Below are positions 37,621 to 46,613 of a DNA stretch of 64,000 nt, piece after piece. Source of the DNA: Pegethrix bostrychoides GSE-TBD4-15B (GTDB lineage Bacteria; Cyanobacteriota; Cyanobacteriia; Elainellales; Elainellaceae); assembly GCA_019359155.1 (NCBI GenBank), contig JAHHHV010000091.1, forward strand, positions 83,160 through 147,159, in the 5' to 3' direction. Below the pieces are notes generated by a model. That model was not told the DNA's origin and did not search any database. It saw only the letters and a list, made by a program, of their open reading frames with translations. Positions within the stretch are counted from its first letter, which is position 1; every line of letters begins with the position of its first letter. The translations under genes were made by a program, and so were the position numbers.

Positions 37621-37807
37621 TACCAGCAGGATGCTTGTAAAGACTCGATGTAAATCGCGTGAAGCCCTGGGTTGCGGCCTTCAGAAACCGGGAACATTTT
37701 GGTATGGTGGTCTTCGGTTGTCCTAGCTCAAGCTGCAACCCAAAGATTTTATGACCATTGCGACCGCATCTTACCCCTCAGTCAAGCATTTTTAAGGAGA
37801 AAGTACC

Positions 37808-38221
37808 GTGGCTCAAGCGAAGGAAAAAGTAGCGCCGACTGCGCTTTCACTCACCAGTCCCACCATGCCAAAAGGCGTTGCCGCCACCGAACTGCGCCCT
37901 TGGGGCTCGTTCACGATTCTTGAAGAAGGCCAAGGCTACAAGATTAAGCGGATTGAGGTCAAACCCAACCATCGTCTCAGCCTACAAATGCACCACCACC
38001 GCAGTGAACACTGGATTGTGGTATCCGGCACCGCCAAAGTCGAATGTGGTGAAGAGACAAAGCTGCTGTTCTGCAATCAGTCTACCTATGTCCCAGCCTG
38101 CACTAAGCACCGCCTGGAAAACCCCGGCGTCATCCCGCTAGTGTTAATTGAAGTCCAAAACGGCGAGTACTTGGGCGAAGACGATATTATTCGGTTCCAG
38201 GATGACTACGCGCGGGGCTAA
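37808..38221 (+). CDS. Cupin protein of the mannose-6-phosphate isomerase type II C-terminal family
   Basis: A 137-residue single cupin. RPWGSFTILEEGQGYKIKRI, then HHHRSEHWIVVSGTAKV with metal-binding His/Glu, and VPACTKHRLENPG with the second metal His. It corresponds to the C-terminal domain of ManC-type mannose-1-phosphate guanylyltransferase/isomerase, but stands alone. This suggests mannose-6-phosphate isomerisation for GDP-mannose supply; that is inference. The start is GTG at 37808 with an AAGGAG site 9 bases before it. Confidence 0.87.
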   Translation: MAQAKEKVAPTALSLTSPTMPKGVAATELRPWGSFTILEEGQGYKIKRIEVKPNHRLSLQMHHHRSEHWIVVSGTAKVECGEETKLLFCNQSTYVPACTKHRLENPGVIPLVLIEVQNGEYLGEDDIIRFQDDYARG

Positions 38222-38238
38222 GCTCCTGATGCGGCCAG

Positions 38239-38268
38239 CTCGATGGATCTAAACTCAATGGATCTAAA
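38239..38268. repeat. 15-bp tandem duplication after the cupin gene
   Basis: ctcgatggatctaaa at 38239-38253 is followed by ctcaatggatctaaa at 38254-38268, one base different. Confidence 0.88.
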
Positions 38269-38287
38269 GAAGCCTAAAGTCTTGGCG

Positions 38288-38317
38288 CGGGGTGGGTGGA
38301 ATGCCTGCCCCGTTTTT
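38288..38317 (+). terminator. Terminator of the cupin gene
   Basis: CGGGGTGGG at 38288-38296 pairs with CCTGCCCCG at 38304-38312 (two G-T pairs), 7-nt loop, followed by TTTTT. Confidence 0.85.
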
Positions 38318-38381
38318 GCAGGCTAGATTAGCACCTCGGCATGAGAAAATGAGAGACTAGCCTCACAGATCACCTCTAGCC

Positions 38382-38720
38382 ATGATTCACATTACTCAGG
38401 CGGCAGCCAGCGAAATTCAACGAGCCAAAGCAAAAAATGCGAATCCAGGAGCATTGTTTCGGCTGGCAGCACTGAGCGGGGGATGCGCCGACTGGTACTA
38501 CAGTTTGTCTCTCAGCGATCAGCCGCAGGAGGGGGATCATCTGCTCGACTGCCAGGGGATCCAAATTGCGGTCGCGGCTCAGAGCTGGTCTCAGCTCGAT
38601 GGCCTGAAGCTGGACTACTCAGAAGACCTGATGGGCGGCGGCTTTCGCTTTCACAACCCCAACGCCATCAGCAGCTGCGGCTGCGGCAATTCTTTTTCGG
38701 TGAGTGCCCCTGCTGAGTGA
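38382..38720 (+). CDS. IscA/HesB-type Fe-S cluster carrier
   Basis: A 112-residue A-type carrier protein. The three conserved cysteines are present: SGGCADWYY near residue 35 and SSCGCGNSF near residue 100. The fold is typical (ITQAAASEIQRAKAK ... GLKLDYSEDLMGGGFRFHNPNA). A-type carriers pass [2Fe-2S] or [4Fe-4S] clusters or iron to apo-proteins. It is a single-gene unit; its end lies 3 bp from the end of the convergent gene. Confidence 0.92.
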   Translation: MIHITQAAASEIQRAKAKNANPGALFRLAALSGGCADWYYSLSLSDQPQEGDHLLDCQGIQIAVAAQSWSQLDGLKLDYSEDLMGGGFRFHNPNAISSCGCGNSFSVSAPAE

Positions 38721-38723
38721 CTT

Positions 38724-40241
38724 CTAGCTAAACTCAAAGCTTGCCTTAAGCTGCACCACGCCGAGTCCCGGCATTTCGCCGGCTGCAATATTCACTTCTG
38801 TACTGGTTCGCAGCAGGGAAATTTCGGGCGCGAGCTGCTCGACCTGCTGCCAAAACTCGGCCTCTAGGCGGCTCAATTCAACAGGCTCCCAGCACCAAGA
38901 CTGCTCATAAGACTGGACGAGCGCGTCGGGGACAGGCGGCTTGGGCGATTTGAACTCTGTGCGTCGCGCCAGATCAAACTGCCACTGCTGCTGCGGGGTT
39001 CTCACTTCTAGATAGATAGCCAGCCGCAGGGAGCCGCTTGCCCAGGGCTGCTGAGGTTGCAGCAGTCGGACGGGCAGACCACTGGTGAGCTGCATGACTT
39101 CGTAGGCCGTGCGGTTGATGCCCCAAAGCAGCCGAAACGCCAGCTCGTCTAGCGTCACAGCCTGCTGAGCAAAAGTGCGGCTGGCCAGCGTTACCGAATT
39201 TTGCAGCTCGTGAATCGCAGTTTCGGCGCGTTTGATCACGGCTGCGGGCGTTTCGGCCACGGGCGGCATTTGTAGCAAAATCTGCGTGAGCTGCTGCGCT
39301 ACGGCCACCGACATATGCTGCTCCAGCCAGCTCGGCTGCGTAAATGTGACGAGCGGCGGCGCTGGAAGTTGAGCCTCTTTTTGATCTGGAGTTTGATCTG
39401 GGCTTTGATCTGGGCTAAAAGCCAAACCCAGCCGTAGCTTCAGCCTGCCCGTCTGCCAGCTTTGCCCCGGTATCAGCCAGCTTGCCGCATCGCCTCCAAA
39501 AAACTGACGCAGCCTGGGAGCCGTGATCACAAACTGGCGCATTAACTGCTGAAGATAAGCCGCCACTGACATCGGCTGTTGCCCCAGCAAACTGCTAATT
39601 TGTAAGAGCCAAGACGCAGGTAGCAGCTCTGAAGCAGGTTGCGCCATGACCAGATCGACGGTTTGTCTGGACTGCTCAGCGCCTTCGAGATCCAGCAAAA
39701 CCACCAGCCGCAGCATTCCAGACTGCCACTGCCCTGCTGCTGAAACCTGAGCCAGCCTGCCTTCGATCAGCTGCAAGGCTTCATGGCTGCTTTGAGCCAT
39801 CTGCCAGAACAGCCATGAAGTCAGCGACTTCCACTCTGCGGTTTGCGGCTCTGTGAGCAGTTCTGAAGCAGGCTCAGCAGCTGCGGCTCGCCAGTCAGCC
39901 TGCTTCAGCAAAACGTCGGCGGCAGCTTCGCTCAAAGCTGGAGCGGTTTCCTTCGCTCCCTCAGCCACCTGAATTTTGGCAATCTGACGTACGAGATCAT
40001 GCATGGCCACTAGATAGTCTGCTGAATGCCGCGAGGGAGACACCTGAGCGTTCAGCGGCTGTCCGTGCCATCGCACTACTAGCTGGCTGAAGTCTGGAGC
40101 CTGTTTCTTGGCAGTTGCTCGATGGCGAGGCTGATCGAGATGCTGGTCAAGATGTTGATCAGGCAGCGGCTTTAACCCGGCAGCTTTGGCAAACGGCACC
40201 AAGACAGGCTTTGGCACGGCTTTGAGCAGATCTAGAGTCAT
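38724..40241 (-). CDS. Unknown protein with internal sequence repeats
   Basis: A 505-residue soluble protein with no known family to me. At least three segments share the pattern W-x-SG-x-L-R-L followed by hydrophobic beta residues (about 175-195 QWQSGMLRLVVLL, 290 WQTGRLKLRLGL, 405 WASGSLRLAIYL). Two of them are preceded by helices of similar type, so it is probably two to three repeats of one domain. Two Asp-Gln-rich linkers (DQHLDQHLDQP near residue 30 and SPDQSPDQTPDQ near 285) are coded by 12-bp tandem DNA repeats at 40131 and 39380. It has no signal peptide. The end is convergent with the IscA-type gene. Confidence 0.7.
   Translation of the reverse strand: MTLDLLKAVPKPVLVPFAKAAGLKPLPDQHLDQHLDQPRHRATAKKQAPDFSQLVVRWHGQPLNAQVSPSRHSADYLVAMHDLVRQIAKIQVAEGAKETAPALSEAAADVLLKQADWRAAAAEPASELLTEPQTAEWKSLTSWLFWQMAQSSHEALQLIEGRLAQVSAAGQWQSGMLRLVVLLDLEGAEQSRQTVDLVMAQPASELLPASWLLQISSLLGQQPMSVAAYLQQLMRQFVITAPRLRQFFGGDAASWLIPGQSWQTGRLKLRLGLAFSPDQSPDQTPDQKEAQLPAPPLVTFTQPSWLEQHMSVAVAQQLTQILLQMPPVAETPAAVIKRAETAIHELQNSVTLASRTFAQQAVTLDELAFRLLWGINRTAYEVMQLTSGLPVRLLQPQQPWASGSLRLAIYLEVRTPQQQWQFDLARRTEFKSPKPPVPDALVQSYEQSWCWEPVELSRLEAEFWQQVEQLAPEISLLRTSTEVNIAAGEMPGLGVVQLKASFEFS
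39380..39415. repeat. In-frame 12-bp tandem repeat, three copies
   Basis: tttgatctggag, tttgatctgggc and tttgatctgggc in tandem, coding the SPDQSPDQTPDQ linker on the minus strand. Confidence 0.9.
40131..40166. repeat. In-frame 12-bp tandem repeat in the same gene
   Basis: ctgatcgagatg, ctggtcaagatg and ttgatcaggcag in tandem, coding the DQHLDQHLDQ linker near the N-terminus. Confidence 0.85.
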
Positions 40242-40336
40242 AGTGCAGAAATCAGGGCGAGGAGGATAGTTACATCTAGTGCCTTTATAGCCTGATTTTT
40301 AATTATTGCGCTATATGTAGGAGCCTAAAAATTGAC

Positions 40337-41161
40337 TCACTCTGCCTCAGCATTCTGCAAGCGCTGGAGCAGCGTCCGAATGGAGTCTGCATCTCTGGCT
40401 GATGGAGCCTGGGTAAGATATTGCTTGAGATCGCGTCGGGCACTCGTCCATTGCCCTAGTCTGTAGTGCATCAGGCCGCGATCGCGTTGGTCGGGCAGCG
40501 AATCCGGGAACAGCAGCAGCAGTCGGTCGATCACGGCAATGGCTCTGGCTGGCTCGTTTTGCGAGGTGTAGATCTGCTTGAGGTTGCCCAGCATTCGCGC
40601 TAGAAACTGCTGGGGGCTGACTGCCGCTGCAAACTCAGGCCGAAACGTCACTGGCCGCCCAAAAATCTGGCCGAGTCGCTCCTCGCAGTCTTCGACAAAC
40701 AGCACCTCGCCCTGATGAAACGGATCGACAAACAGCTGCATCTCTGCAACTAGCGGTCGAATCAAAAAATGTCCCGGCATATTTATCCCCACCATCGGAA
40801 AGCCAATCCGCTGAGCAATCTCCAGGTAGACCAGCGACAGCGTGATCGGGATACCCATGCGGCGGTCGAGGACGCTATTGAGGTAGCTGTTGCGCGGGTC
40901 GTAATACTGGCCGCTGTTGCCGTGAAAGCCGAGATCCTTAAACAAATACTGGTTTAGCGCCTGGATGATTCTGAGCGGATAGGCCGCTGCAGGCAGGCGG
41001 GTTGCGACTTCTGCCGCCATCGAGTCGAGTTGTTCTAAATAGACTTCGACCTGGAGCTGCGGGTATTCGGCTTGCGCAAGATAGAGCGCGGCTCTAGCCA
41101 GGTTGATTTGAGGCTGATGAATTTCCGCGTAGAAGCGCTGGCTGGCGGTCGAAAAGTTCAT
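40337..41161 (-). CDS. SirB1-family transglutaminase-like protein with TPR-like tail
   Basis: A 274-residue protein. The transglutaminase-like domain (about 30-175) has YYDPRNSYLNSVLDRRMGIPITLSLVYLEIAQRIGFPMVGINMPGHF, the SirB1 signature; a Cys nucleophile is absent at the usual place, as in much of this family. The C-terminal region (about 190-274) is helical, with TPR-like pairs. It overlaps the preceding cNMP-domain gene by four bases (41158-41161), so the two are coupled. Molecular function is unknown. Confidence 0.85.
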   Translation of the reverse strand: MNFSTASQRFYAEIHQPQINLARAALYLAQAEYPQLQVEVYLEQLDSMAAEVATRLPAAAYPLRIIQALNQYLFKDLGFHGNSGQYYDPRNSYLNSVLDRRMGIPITLSLVYLEIAQRIGFPMVGINMPGHFLIRPLVAEMQLFVDPFHQGEVLFVEDCEERLGQIFGRPVTFRPEFAAAVSPQQFLARMLGNLKQIYTSQNEPARAIAVIDRLLLLFPDSLPDQRDRGLMHYRLGQWTSARRDLKQYLTQAPSARDADSIRTLLQRLQNAEAE

Positions 41162-41700
41162 GGTGTATCTCGGAGCTGGTTCAGCAGCCAGTTGAGTCTG
41201 GCCTTCGCTAGATCTAAATTGTCGGCGATTTGGGGATCGACCTCTGGCTCAATTTCCGCAAACTGGGCTTTGGCATAGCCGAGCTGGGAGAGGGCGGTGC
41301 GGAGACGGTCGGAGAGAAAAACCGCAGTCGCCTGATAAAAGTGGCTGGCAAACTCGGCATCTTGCAGCAGTTTGGCGGCGAGCTTGCTGCGCGGAATCAC
41401 CCAAATCAGCGAGTCTTCGGCAGCTTTGACGGTGGCAGAAGGCGGACGGGCATCGACAAAGGACATTTCCCCCGCAATTTCGCCGGGGCCAAGTCGAGCA
41501 ATTTCCTCGCTTGCAATCTGGCTATCAACACTTGCTGTCACCACCAGCAGTCCAGCCAGCACCAGATAGAGCGCATCCGTCGGTTCGCCCTGCTTGATCA
41601 AAATACTCTCTGCCGCCGCCGTCTTGCGCTTGCCTGCGTTCAACAGCCAGTCAAAGTCTCGGTCGCTGAACTCAGCCAGCATATACAGTGCTTTTGTCAT
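41158..41700 (-). CDS. Cyclic nucleotide-binding-domain protein without DNA-binding domain
   Basis: A 180-residue protein. A CAP-like beta-roll (about 10-125) has YLVLAGLLVVTASVDSQIASE and GEIAGEMSFVDARPPSATVKAAE, where the phosphate-binding cassette is expected. The Arg that binds cyclic phosphate (usual RSAT or RAAT) is Pro here (PPSAT), so canonical cAMP binding is doubtful. After the roll there is a helical tail but no helix-turn-helix, so this is a regulatory or partner protein rather than a transcription factor. It is the first gene of a coupled pair with the SirB1-type gene. Confidence 0.85.
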   Translation of the reverse strand: MTKALYMLAEFSDRDFDWLLNAGKRKTAAAESILIKQGEPTDALYLVLAGLLVVTASVDSQIASEEIARLGPGEIAGEMSFVDARPPSATVKAAEDSLIWVIPRSKLAAKLLQDAEFASHFYQATAVFLSDRLRTALSQLGYAKAQFAEIEPEVDPQIADNLDLAKARLNWLLNQLRDTP

Positions 41701-41848
41701 GACTCTTAGAACTCAAGCGGTAAATGTGACACCGAGACGCGATATGACGAAACGCTAGGAAATTCAATTTATCGAAATTTGGCTAGATCAGGCGCAGTCT
41801 GAAACATAACGCTAATGTTTGGCGGCTGAACTCTCAGCCATAATCTTC

Positions 41849-41876
41849 CCAAACTCTAAAAACCAAACTCTAAAGC
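41849..41876. repeat. 14-bp tandem duplication downstream of acnB
   Basis: ccaaactctaaaaa at 41849-41862 is followed by ccaaactctaaagc at 41863-41876. Confidence 0.85.
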
Positions 41877-41879
41877 CTT

Positions 41880-41909
41880 AAAAAAAGGGGGACATGATGC
41901 CCACCCTCT
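41880..41909 (-). terminator. Terminator of acnB
   Basis: On the minus strand AGGGTGGGC pairs with GTCCCCCTT around a 5-nt loop, with one mismatch and G-T pairs, and runs into TTTTT. It starts about 30 bp after the acnB stop. Confidence 0.72.
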
Positions 41910-41937
41910 TTCAGCTCAGCTAAAGCTTGGCCATTTG

Positions 41938-44550
41938 CTAGCGGCCAGCCGCCGCAGGCATTCCCAAAATATCTTCAATGCGGGGCAGTTCTTCCAGCGG
42001 AATCACGCGGCCTTCATCCTCAAAGCCCGCGATCTGATCGAAGTTGAGGTAGCGATAGAGGTCAGCCGCAAACGGATCTACCTTCTTCTGGACAATCTCC
42101 ATATATTCAGCTAGCGTCGGGATTTTGCCCAGCAGTGCACAAACCGCCGCCAGCTCCGCCGAGCCGAGGTAAACCTGAGCGCCCTTGCCCATGCGGTTGT
42201 TGAAGTTGCGGGTAGAAGTGGAAAACACCGTCACGCCGTCGTCCACGCGAGCCTGATTGCCCATGCAGAGTGAGCAGCCCGGCATTTCGGTACGCGCTCC
42301 GGCTGCATCAAAAATGCTGTACATCCCCTCCTCGCGCAGCTGCTTTTCGTCCATGCGGGTCGGCGGGCAAATCCAGAGTCGCCCCTGCACTTGGCCGACA
42401 CCCTCCAGGATCTTGGCCGCCGCCCGATAATGGCCAATGTTGGTCATACAGGAGCCGATAAACACCTCATGCACCGGATCGCCTGCGCAGTCAGACATCA
42501 GCTTGATATTATCCGGATCATTAGGGGCAGCGACAATTGGCTCGGTGATTTGATCGAGATCAACCTCAATCACCTCAGCATATTCAGCATCCGCGTCCGC
42601 CTTCATCAGGACTGGGTTAACGAGCCACTGCTCCATTTTGGCCACCCGCCGCAGGATCGTCCGCGCATCGCCGTAGCCGCGCGCCGCCATGTTCTTCAAA
42701 AGAGCAATATTGGAGCGCAAGTATTCCGAGACGGTTTCCACGCTCAGATCAATCGTGGAGCCTGCACAGGAGCGCTCTGCTGTGGCATCCGTGAGTTCAA
42801 ATGCCTGTTCCAGCTTCAGATCCGGCAGACCCTCCATTTCCATGATCCGGCCTGAAAATACGTTTTGCTTGTTCTGCTTCTCCACGGTCAGCAGGCCGCG
42901 CTGAATCGCCACATAGGGAATCGCGTTGACAATATCCCGCAGCGTCACGCCGGGTTGCAGCTTGCCCTTGAACCGCACCAGCACCGACTCTGGCATATCT
43001 AAAGGCATGGCTCCCAGCGCCGCTGCAAAGGCCACCAACCCCGAACCTGCCGGGAACGAAATCCCCAGCGGGAAGCGCGTATGCGAGTCGCCGCCAGTGC
43101 CCACCGTGTCGGGCAGCAGCATCCGGTTCAGCCAGGAGTGAATAATCCCATCCCCCGGACGCAGCGAAACGCCCCCGCGCGAGGTGATGAAGTCGGGCAG
43201 GGTGCTGTGCGTTTTGATATCAACCGGCTTCGGGTAGGCCGCAGTATGGCAAAAGCTCTGCATTACTAGATCGGCGCTGAAACCGAGGCAAGCCAGCTCG
43301 GTCAGCTCGTCGCGGGTCATGGGGCCAGTGGTATCCTGAGACCCCACGGTAGTCATAATCGGCTCGCAGGCGGTGCCGGGACGAACCCCTGCGAGGCCGC
43401 AGGCTTTGCCCACCATTTTTTGAGAGAGCGTGAAGCCTTTGCCCGTATCGGCGGGCAGACTGGGGCGCACAAACAGGCTGCTAGGCGCAAGGCTCAGCGC
43501 AATCCGCGTTTTGTCAGTGAGGGTGCGGCCAATCAGCAGCGGAATCCGGCCTCCGGCTCGCACTTCGTCCAAAATCGTATCGGGTTTGAGCGTGAAGCTA
43601 GAGAGCAGCTTGCCGTCAGCGCCGATAATTTCGCCTCTGTAGGGATAGATCGTAATCACATCGCCAGTTTCCAGGCTAGAGACATCGCATTCAATCGGCA
43701 GCGCCCCAGAATCTTCGGCGGTGTTGAAGAAAATTGGCGCAATTTTGCCGCCCAAGATGTAGCCGCCGGTTCGCTTGTTGGGCACATGCGGAATATCATC
43801 GCCAATATGCCAGAGCACCGAGTTAATGGCCGACTTGCGCGAGGAGCCAGTCCCGACAACATCCCCCACATAGGCAACCGGATGACCGAGCTGCTTGAGA
43901 TCAGCAATGGTTTGCAGACTGCCAGCCTGTCGGGTTTCGAGCATGACCGTGGCATGGAGCGGGATATCGGGGCGCGTGGTGGCGTGGGGCGCGGGCGAGA
44001 GGTCATCGGTATTGGTTTCACCCGGCACTTTGAAGACCGTGACGGTAATCGCTGCGGGCAGGGTAGGGCGACTCGTAAACCAGTCGGCATCCGCCCAAGA
44101 CTGCATCACCTGCTGAGCGTAGAGATTGCCCGTCTGAGCAAGCTCTTCAACATCGTTAAAGGCATCGTAGACCAGCAGAATTTTGCTGAGCGCACAAGCT
44201 GCTTCTGAGGCGATTTCAGCCGTCTCTGCCTGCAATAGCGCGACTAGCGACTGGACGTTATAGCCACCCATCATCGTGCCCAACAGCTCAACGGCAGCGA
44301 GCGGCGAAATCAGCGGGCTGTTCACTTCGGCTTTGGCAACCGCCGTCAAAAACCCGGCCTTTACATAGGCAGCTGGATCGACACCGGGCGGAATCCGCTC
44401 CCGCAGCAGCTCTAGCAGCATCGCTTCTTCGCCAGCTGGCGGGGCTTGCAGCAGTTCGGTAAGCGCAGAAGCTTGCTCAGCGGACAATGGCAGAGGTGGA
44501 ATCCCCAGCGCCGAGCGTTCTGCAACATGTTGACGATAAGCTTCCAGCAT
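41938..44550 (-). CDS. acnB: Aconitate hydratase B (bifunctional with 2-methylisocitrate dehydratase)
   Basis: An enzyme of about 870 residues with a [4Fe-4S] cluster that interconverts citrate and isocitrate. It has the AcnB order: HEAT-like N-terminal domain, swivelling domain and catalytic domains. The cluster cysteines lie in [10 protein letters not shown] and in the segment [27 protein letters not shown] is the catalytic signature. The ATG at 44550 ([18 protein letters not shown]) matches AcnB starts and has GGAGAAG before it, so I prefer it to the GTG/ATG at 44601-44607. It acts in the citrate branch that feeds 2-oxoglutarate to GOGAT (glsF, 7 kb away). Confidence 0.95.
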   Translation of the reverse strand: MLEAYRQHVAERSALGIPPLPLSAEQASALTELLQAPPAGEEAMLLELLRERIPPGVDPAAYVKAGFLTAVAKAEVNSPLISPLAAVELLGTMMGGYNVQSLVALLQAETAEIASEAACALSKILLVYDAFNDVEELAQTGNLYAQQVMQSWADADWFTSRPTLPAAITVTVFKVPGETNTDDLSPAPHATTRPDIPLHATVMLETRQAGSLQTIADLKQLGHPVAYVGDVVGTGSSRKSAINSVLWHIGDDIPHVPNKRTGGYILGGKIAPIFFNTAEDSGALPIECDVSSLETGDVITIYPYRGEIIGADGKLLSSFTLKPDTILDEVRAGGRIPLLIGRTLTDKTRIALSLAPSSLFVRPSLPADTGKGFTLSQKMVGKACGLAGVRPGTACEPIMTTVGSQDTTGPMTRDELTELACLGFSADLVMQSFCHTAAYPKPVDIKTHSTLPDFITSRGGVSLRPGDGIIHSWLNRMLLPDTVGTGGDSHTRFPLGISFPAGSGLVAFAAALGAMPLDMPESVLVRFKGKLQPGVTLRDIVNAIPYVAIQRGLLTVEKQNKQNVFSGRIMEMEGLPDLKLEQAFELTDATAERSCAGSTIDLSVETVSEYLRSNIALLKNMAARGYGDARTILRRVAKMEQWLVNPVLMKADADAEYAEVIEVDLDQITEPIVAAPNDPDNIKLMSDCAGDPVHEVFIGSCMTNIGHYRAAAKILEGVGQVQGRLWICPPTRMDEKQLREEGMYSIFDAAGARTEMPGCSLCMGNQARVDDGVTVFSTSTRNFNNRMGKGAQVYLGSAELAAVCALLGKIPTLAEYMEIVQKKVDPFAADLYRYLNFDQIAGFEDEGRVIPLEELPRIEDILGMPAAAGR

Positions 44551-44885
44551 TTTAGTTACTTCTCCAGCAGGATGATCGGCAGATGAGAGTCTGTGCCACA
44601 TATTCACTATTTAACCTGATTGGAGCGCTGCGACCGTAACCTCTCGTACAGTTCACCCAGTTACAGGCAGATCTGCTCCTATCGCCTTTAGTCTAGGTCG
44701 GAGCATGTTGGCTGTAAATTAGCTGTAGATATGAATATTGAAAACTCACGGTTTGGAGCAATACAAAAATAAGGAGATGCTATCTGAGTATGCTAACAGA
44801 TACTTAAAAGCACACAAAAGTGAAACGGCTCAAGCCGAGCCATGTCGATCTATCCTGTACAACTCAGATAAATAGAAAATAACCC

Positions 44886-45860
44886 ATGACCAGCAGCATT
44901 CATCCAGAGTCAATTCATCCAGAGTCAATTCATCCAGAATCACCGGCCAAATCAGCAGCCAGATCAGTCATTGGCATCGATCTGGGCGGCAGCGCCATCA
45001 AGCTGGGGCAATTTGACTGGAAAGGCAACTGTCTCAAATCGATCACTGTCCCCACGCCGCAGCCTGCCTATCCCGAAGCCGTGCTGAGCGCCATGATCGC
45101 CGCCATTGAGCAGCTTGACCCAGCGCATCAGACGGTCGCCATTGGCGTGGGCACACCGGGGCCAGCCGACGCAGCCGGACGCATCGCTAGAGTCGCCATC
45201 AACCTCGCAGGCTGGCAGGATATTCCGCTGGCCGACTGGCTAGAGGCGAAAACGGGCAGAGCCACCGTGCTGGCCAACGATGCCAACTGTGCGGGGTTGG
45301 GCGAATATTGGCTGGGAGCCGGACGGCAGTTTCGGCAGGTAATTTTGCTGACGCTGGGCACGGGCGTAGGAGGCGCAATCATTTTGGATGGCAAACTCTT
45401 CACCGGCCATGACGGCACGGCGGGCGAGCTAGGGCTAATCACGCTGAATCCAGATGGGCCAGCCTGCAACAGCGGCAACCAGGGTTCGCTGGAGCAATAT
45501 GCTTCGGTGCGGGCAATCCGGCGGCGCACGGGGCTGGAGCCTGACGAGCTAGGAGTCAGAGCCAGAGCCGGAGATCCAGATGCACTGGCGTTTTGGCAGG
45601 CTTACGGGCGCGACTTGGGCGCAGGACTGGCTAGCCTGATCTATGTGCTCACTCCAGAAGCGGTCATTTTGGGCGGCGGAGTCAGCGCCAGCGCCGAGTT
45701 TTTCTTTCCGGCAATCGAACGTGAGTTGGCGCGACGGGTGCTGCCGAGTTCGCGTCCGGGATTGCAGCTCTTGACCGCTGAGTTAGGCAATCAGGCAGGC
45801 ATAGTCGGAGCTGCTAAGCTGGCATGGCAGAAATATCTGGAGCAGGACTCTCACGAATAA
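44886..45860 (+). CDS. ROK-family sugar kinase (glucokinase-like)
   Basis: A 324-residue ROK kinase. GIDLGGSAIKLGQF is the phosphate-1 motif, TVAIGVGTPGPAD and LANDANCAGLGEYWLGAG the substrate loop with catalytic Asp, and LTLGTGVGGAIILDG the phosphate-2 motif. The usual zinc site CxCGxxGCxE is degraded here to CNSGNQGSLE, keeping only the first Cys; this could affect stability or place it in a zinc-free subgroup. The N-terminus has three IHPES repeats (residues 5-19) coded by 15-bp DNA repeats. Glucose is the most likely substrate (inference). Confidence 0.88.
   Translation: MTSSIHPESIHPESIHPESPAKSAARSVIGIDLGGSAIKLGQFDWKGNCLKSITVPTPQPAYPEAVLSAMIAAIEQLDPAHQTVAIGVGTPGPADAAGRIARVAINLAGWQDIPLADWLEAKTGRATVLANDANCAGLGEYWLGAGRQFRQVILLTLGTGVGGAIILDGKLFTGHDGTAGELGLITLNPDGPACNSGNQGSLEQYASVRAIRRRTGLEPDELGVRARAGDPDALAFWQAYGRDLGAGLASLIYVLTPEAVILGGGVSASAEFFFPAIERELARRVLPSSRPGLQLLTAELGNQAGIVGAAKLAWQKYLEQDSHE
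44898..44942. repeat. In-frame 15-bp tandem repeat, three copies
   Basis: attcatccagagtca at 44898-44912 and 44913-44927 are exact copies; the third at 44928-44942 differs by one base. They code IHPES three times in the ROK kinase. Confidence 0.95.
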
Positions 45861-46081
45861 ACTCAAGCAACACTCAAAAATAGCTGCAGCTATTCGCCTT
45901 AGCATTCGCCAACCGGGTGTCAAACTGGCACAGATCAGATTACCAAACCCTCCTGACGCACACTAGGATCAGCGTATTGAAAGAAGTGCATCGCAAAATA
46001 CTGGAAAAGTATTGGGGATAAGGCCGTTCGCAGCAATGCGGCTTTACCCAGCGTGACCTGAGTTTGCTCTAGGAGAAGTCA

Positions 46082-46480
46082 ATGCAGAAAATTAATCGAT
46101 GGATGGTGATGTTAACGGCTGCTGCGGCTAGCGTTACAACAGCAACTCTGGCAACAGCCCAAGTGCAAACCCCGCTCAGTTCAACCGTATCCATGTCAGG
46201 CAATTCGGGGCAGGTGCAGAGTCAGTGCGGCTTCATTGCCGATGCGCCTGCGCAGGTGGTGGTGGTCACCCAGGCAACGCCGCTGCGGTTCAAGGTGCAA
46301 AGCCAAGGGCAGCCGACGCTCTGGATTAAAGGGCCAGTCGATCGCTGCGTCATGGCAGACGGATTTTCGGGCGGCAGCATTGAAGTGCCGGGAGTTTGGG
46401 AGCAGGGCACCTATTCAGTCTATGTCGGCAATCAAGCCCAGACAGCCCAGCCCTACACGCTCTCGATTATTCCAGAGTGA
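46082..46480 (+). CDS. Small secreted protein of unknown function
   Basis: A 132-residue protein with a signal peptide (MQKINRWMVMLTAAAASVTTA, cleavage after about ATAQ) and a beta-rich mature part. CGFIADAPAQVVVVTQATPLRF, KGPVDRCVMADGF with a second Cys, GGSIEVPGVWEQGTYSVYVG and YTLSIIPE form a compact domain seen in other cyanobacterial exported proteins. The two cysteines probably make a disulphide. A TAGGAGAAG site precedes the ATG. Function unknown. Confidence 0.75.
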   Translation: MQKINRWMVMLTAAAASVTTATLATAQVQTPLSSTVSMSGNSGQVQSQCGFIADAPAQVVVVTQATPLRFKVQSQGQPTLWIKGPVDRCVMADGFSGGSIEVPGVWEQGTYSVYVGNQAQTAQPYTLSIIPE

Positions 46481-46492
46481 TGCGCTGAGGCG

Positions 46493-46516
46493 GCAGCGTG
46501 AGAAGCAGCGTGAGAA
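46493..46516. repeat. Exact 12-bp tandem duplication
   Basis: gcagcgtgagaa at 46493-46504 and 46505-46516, just after the secreted protein's stop. Confidence 0.9.
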
Positions 46517-46613
46517 CTAGCCGCGACAGAAACAGCAGCTACAATATTTGCTCACCCAGCGCTGCTAAGATTCAGCTAATCTTTTAATGCCTGCTGCTGT
46601 GGTGACTGCTGCT

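Noticed and set aside
43420..44208. 262-codon plus-strand frame inside acnB
   Set aside because: No domain or ribosome site; lies wholly antisense to conserved aconitase sequence.
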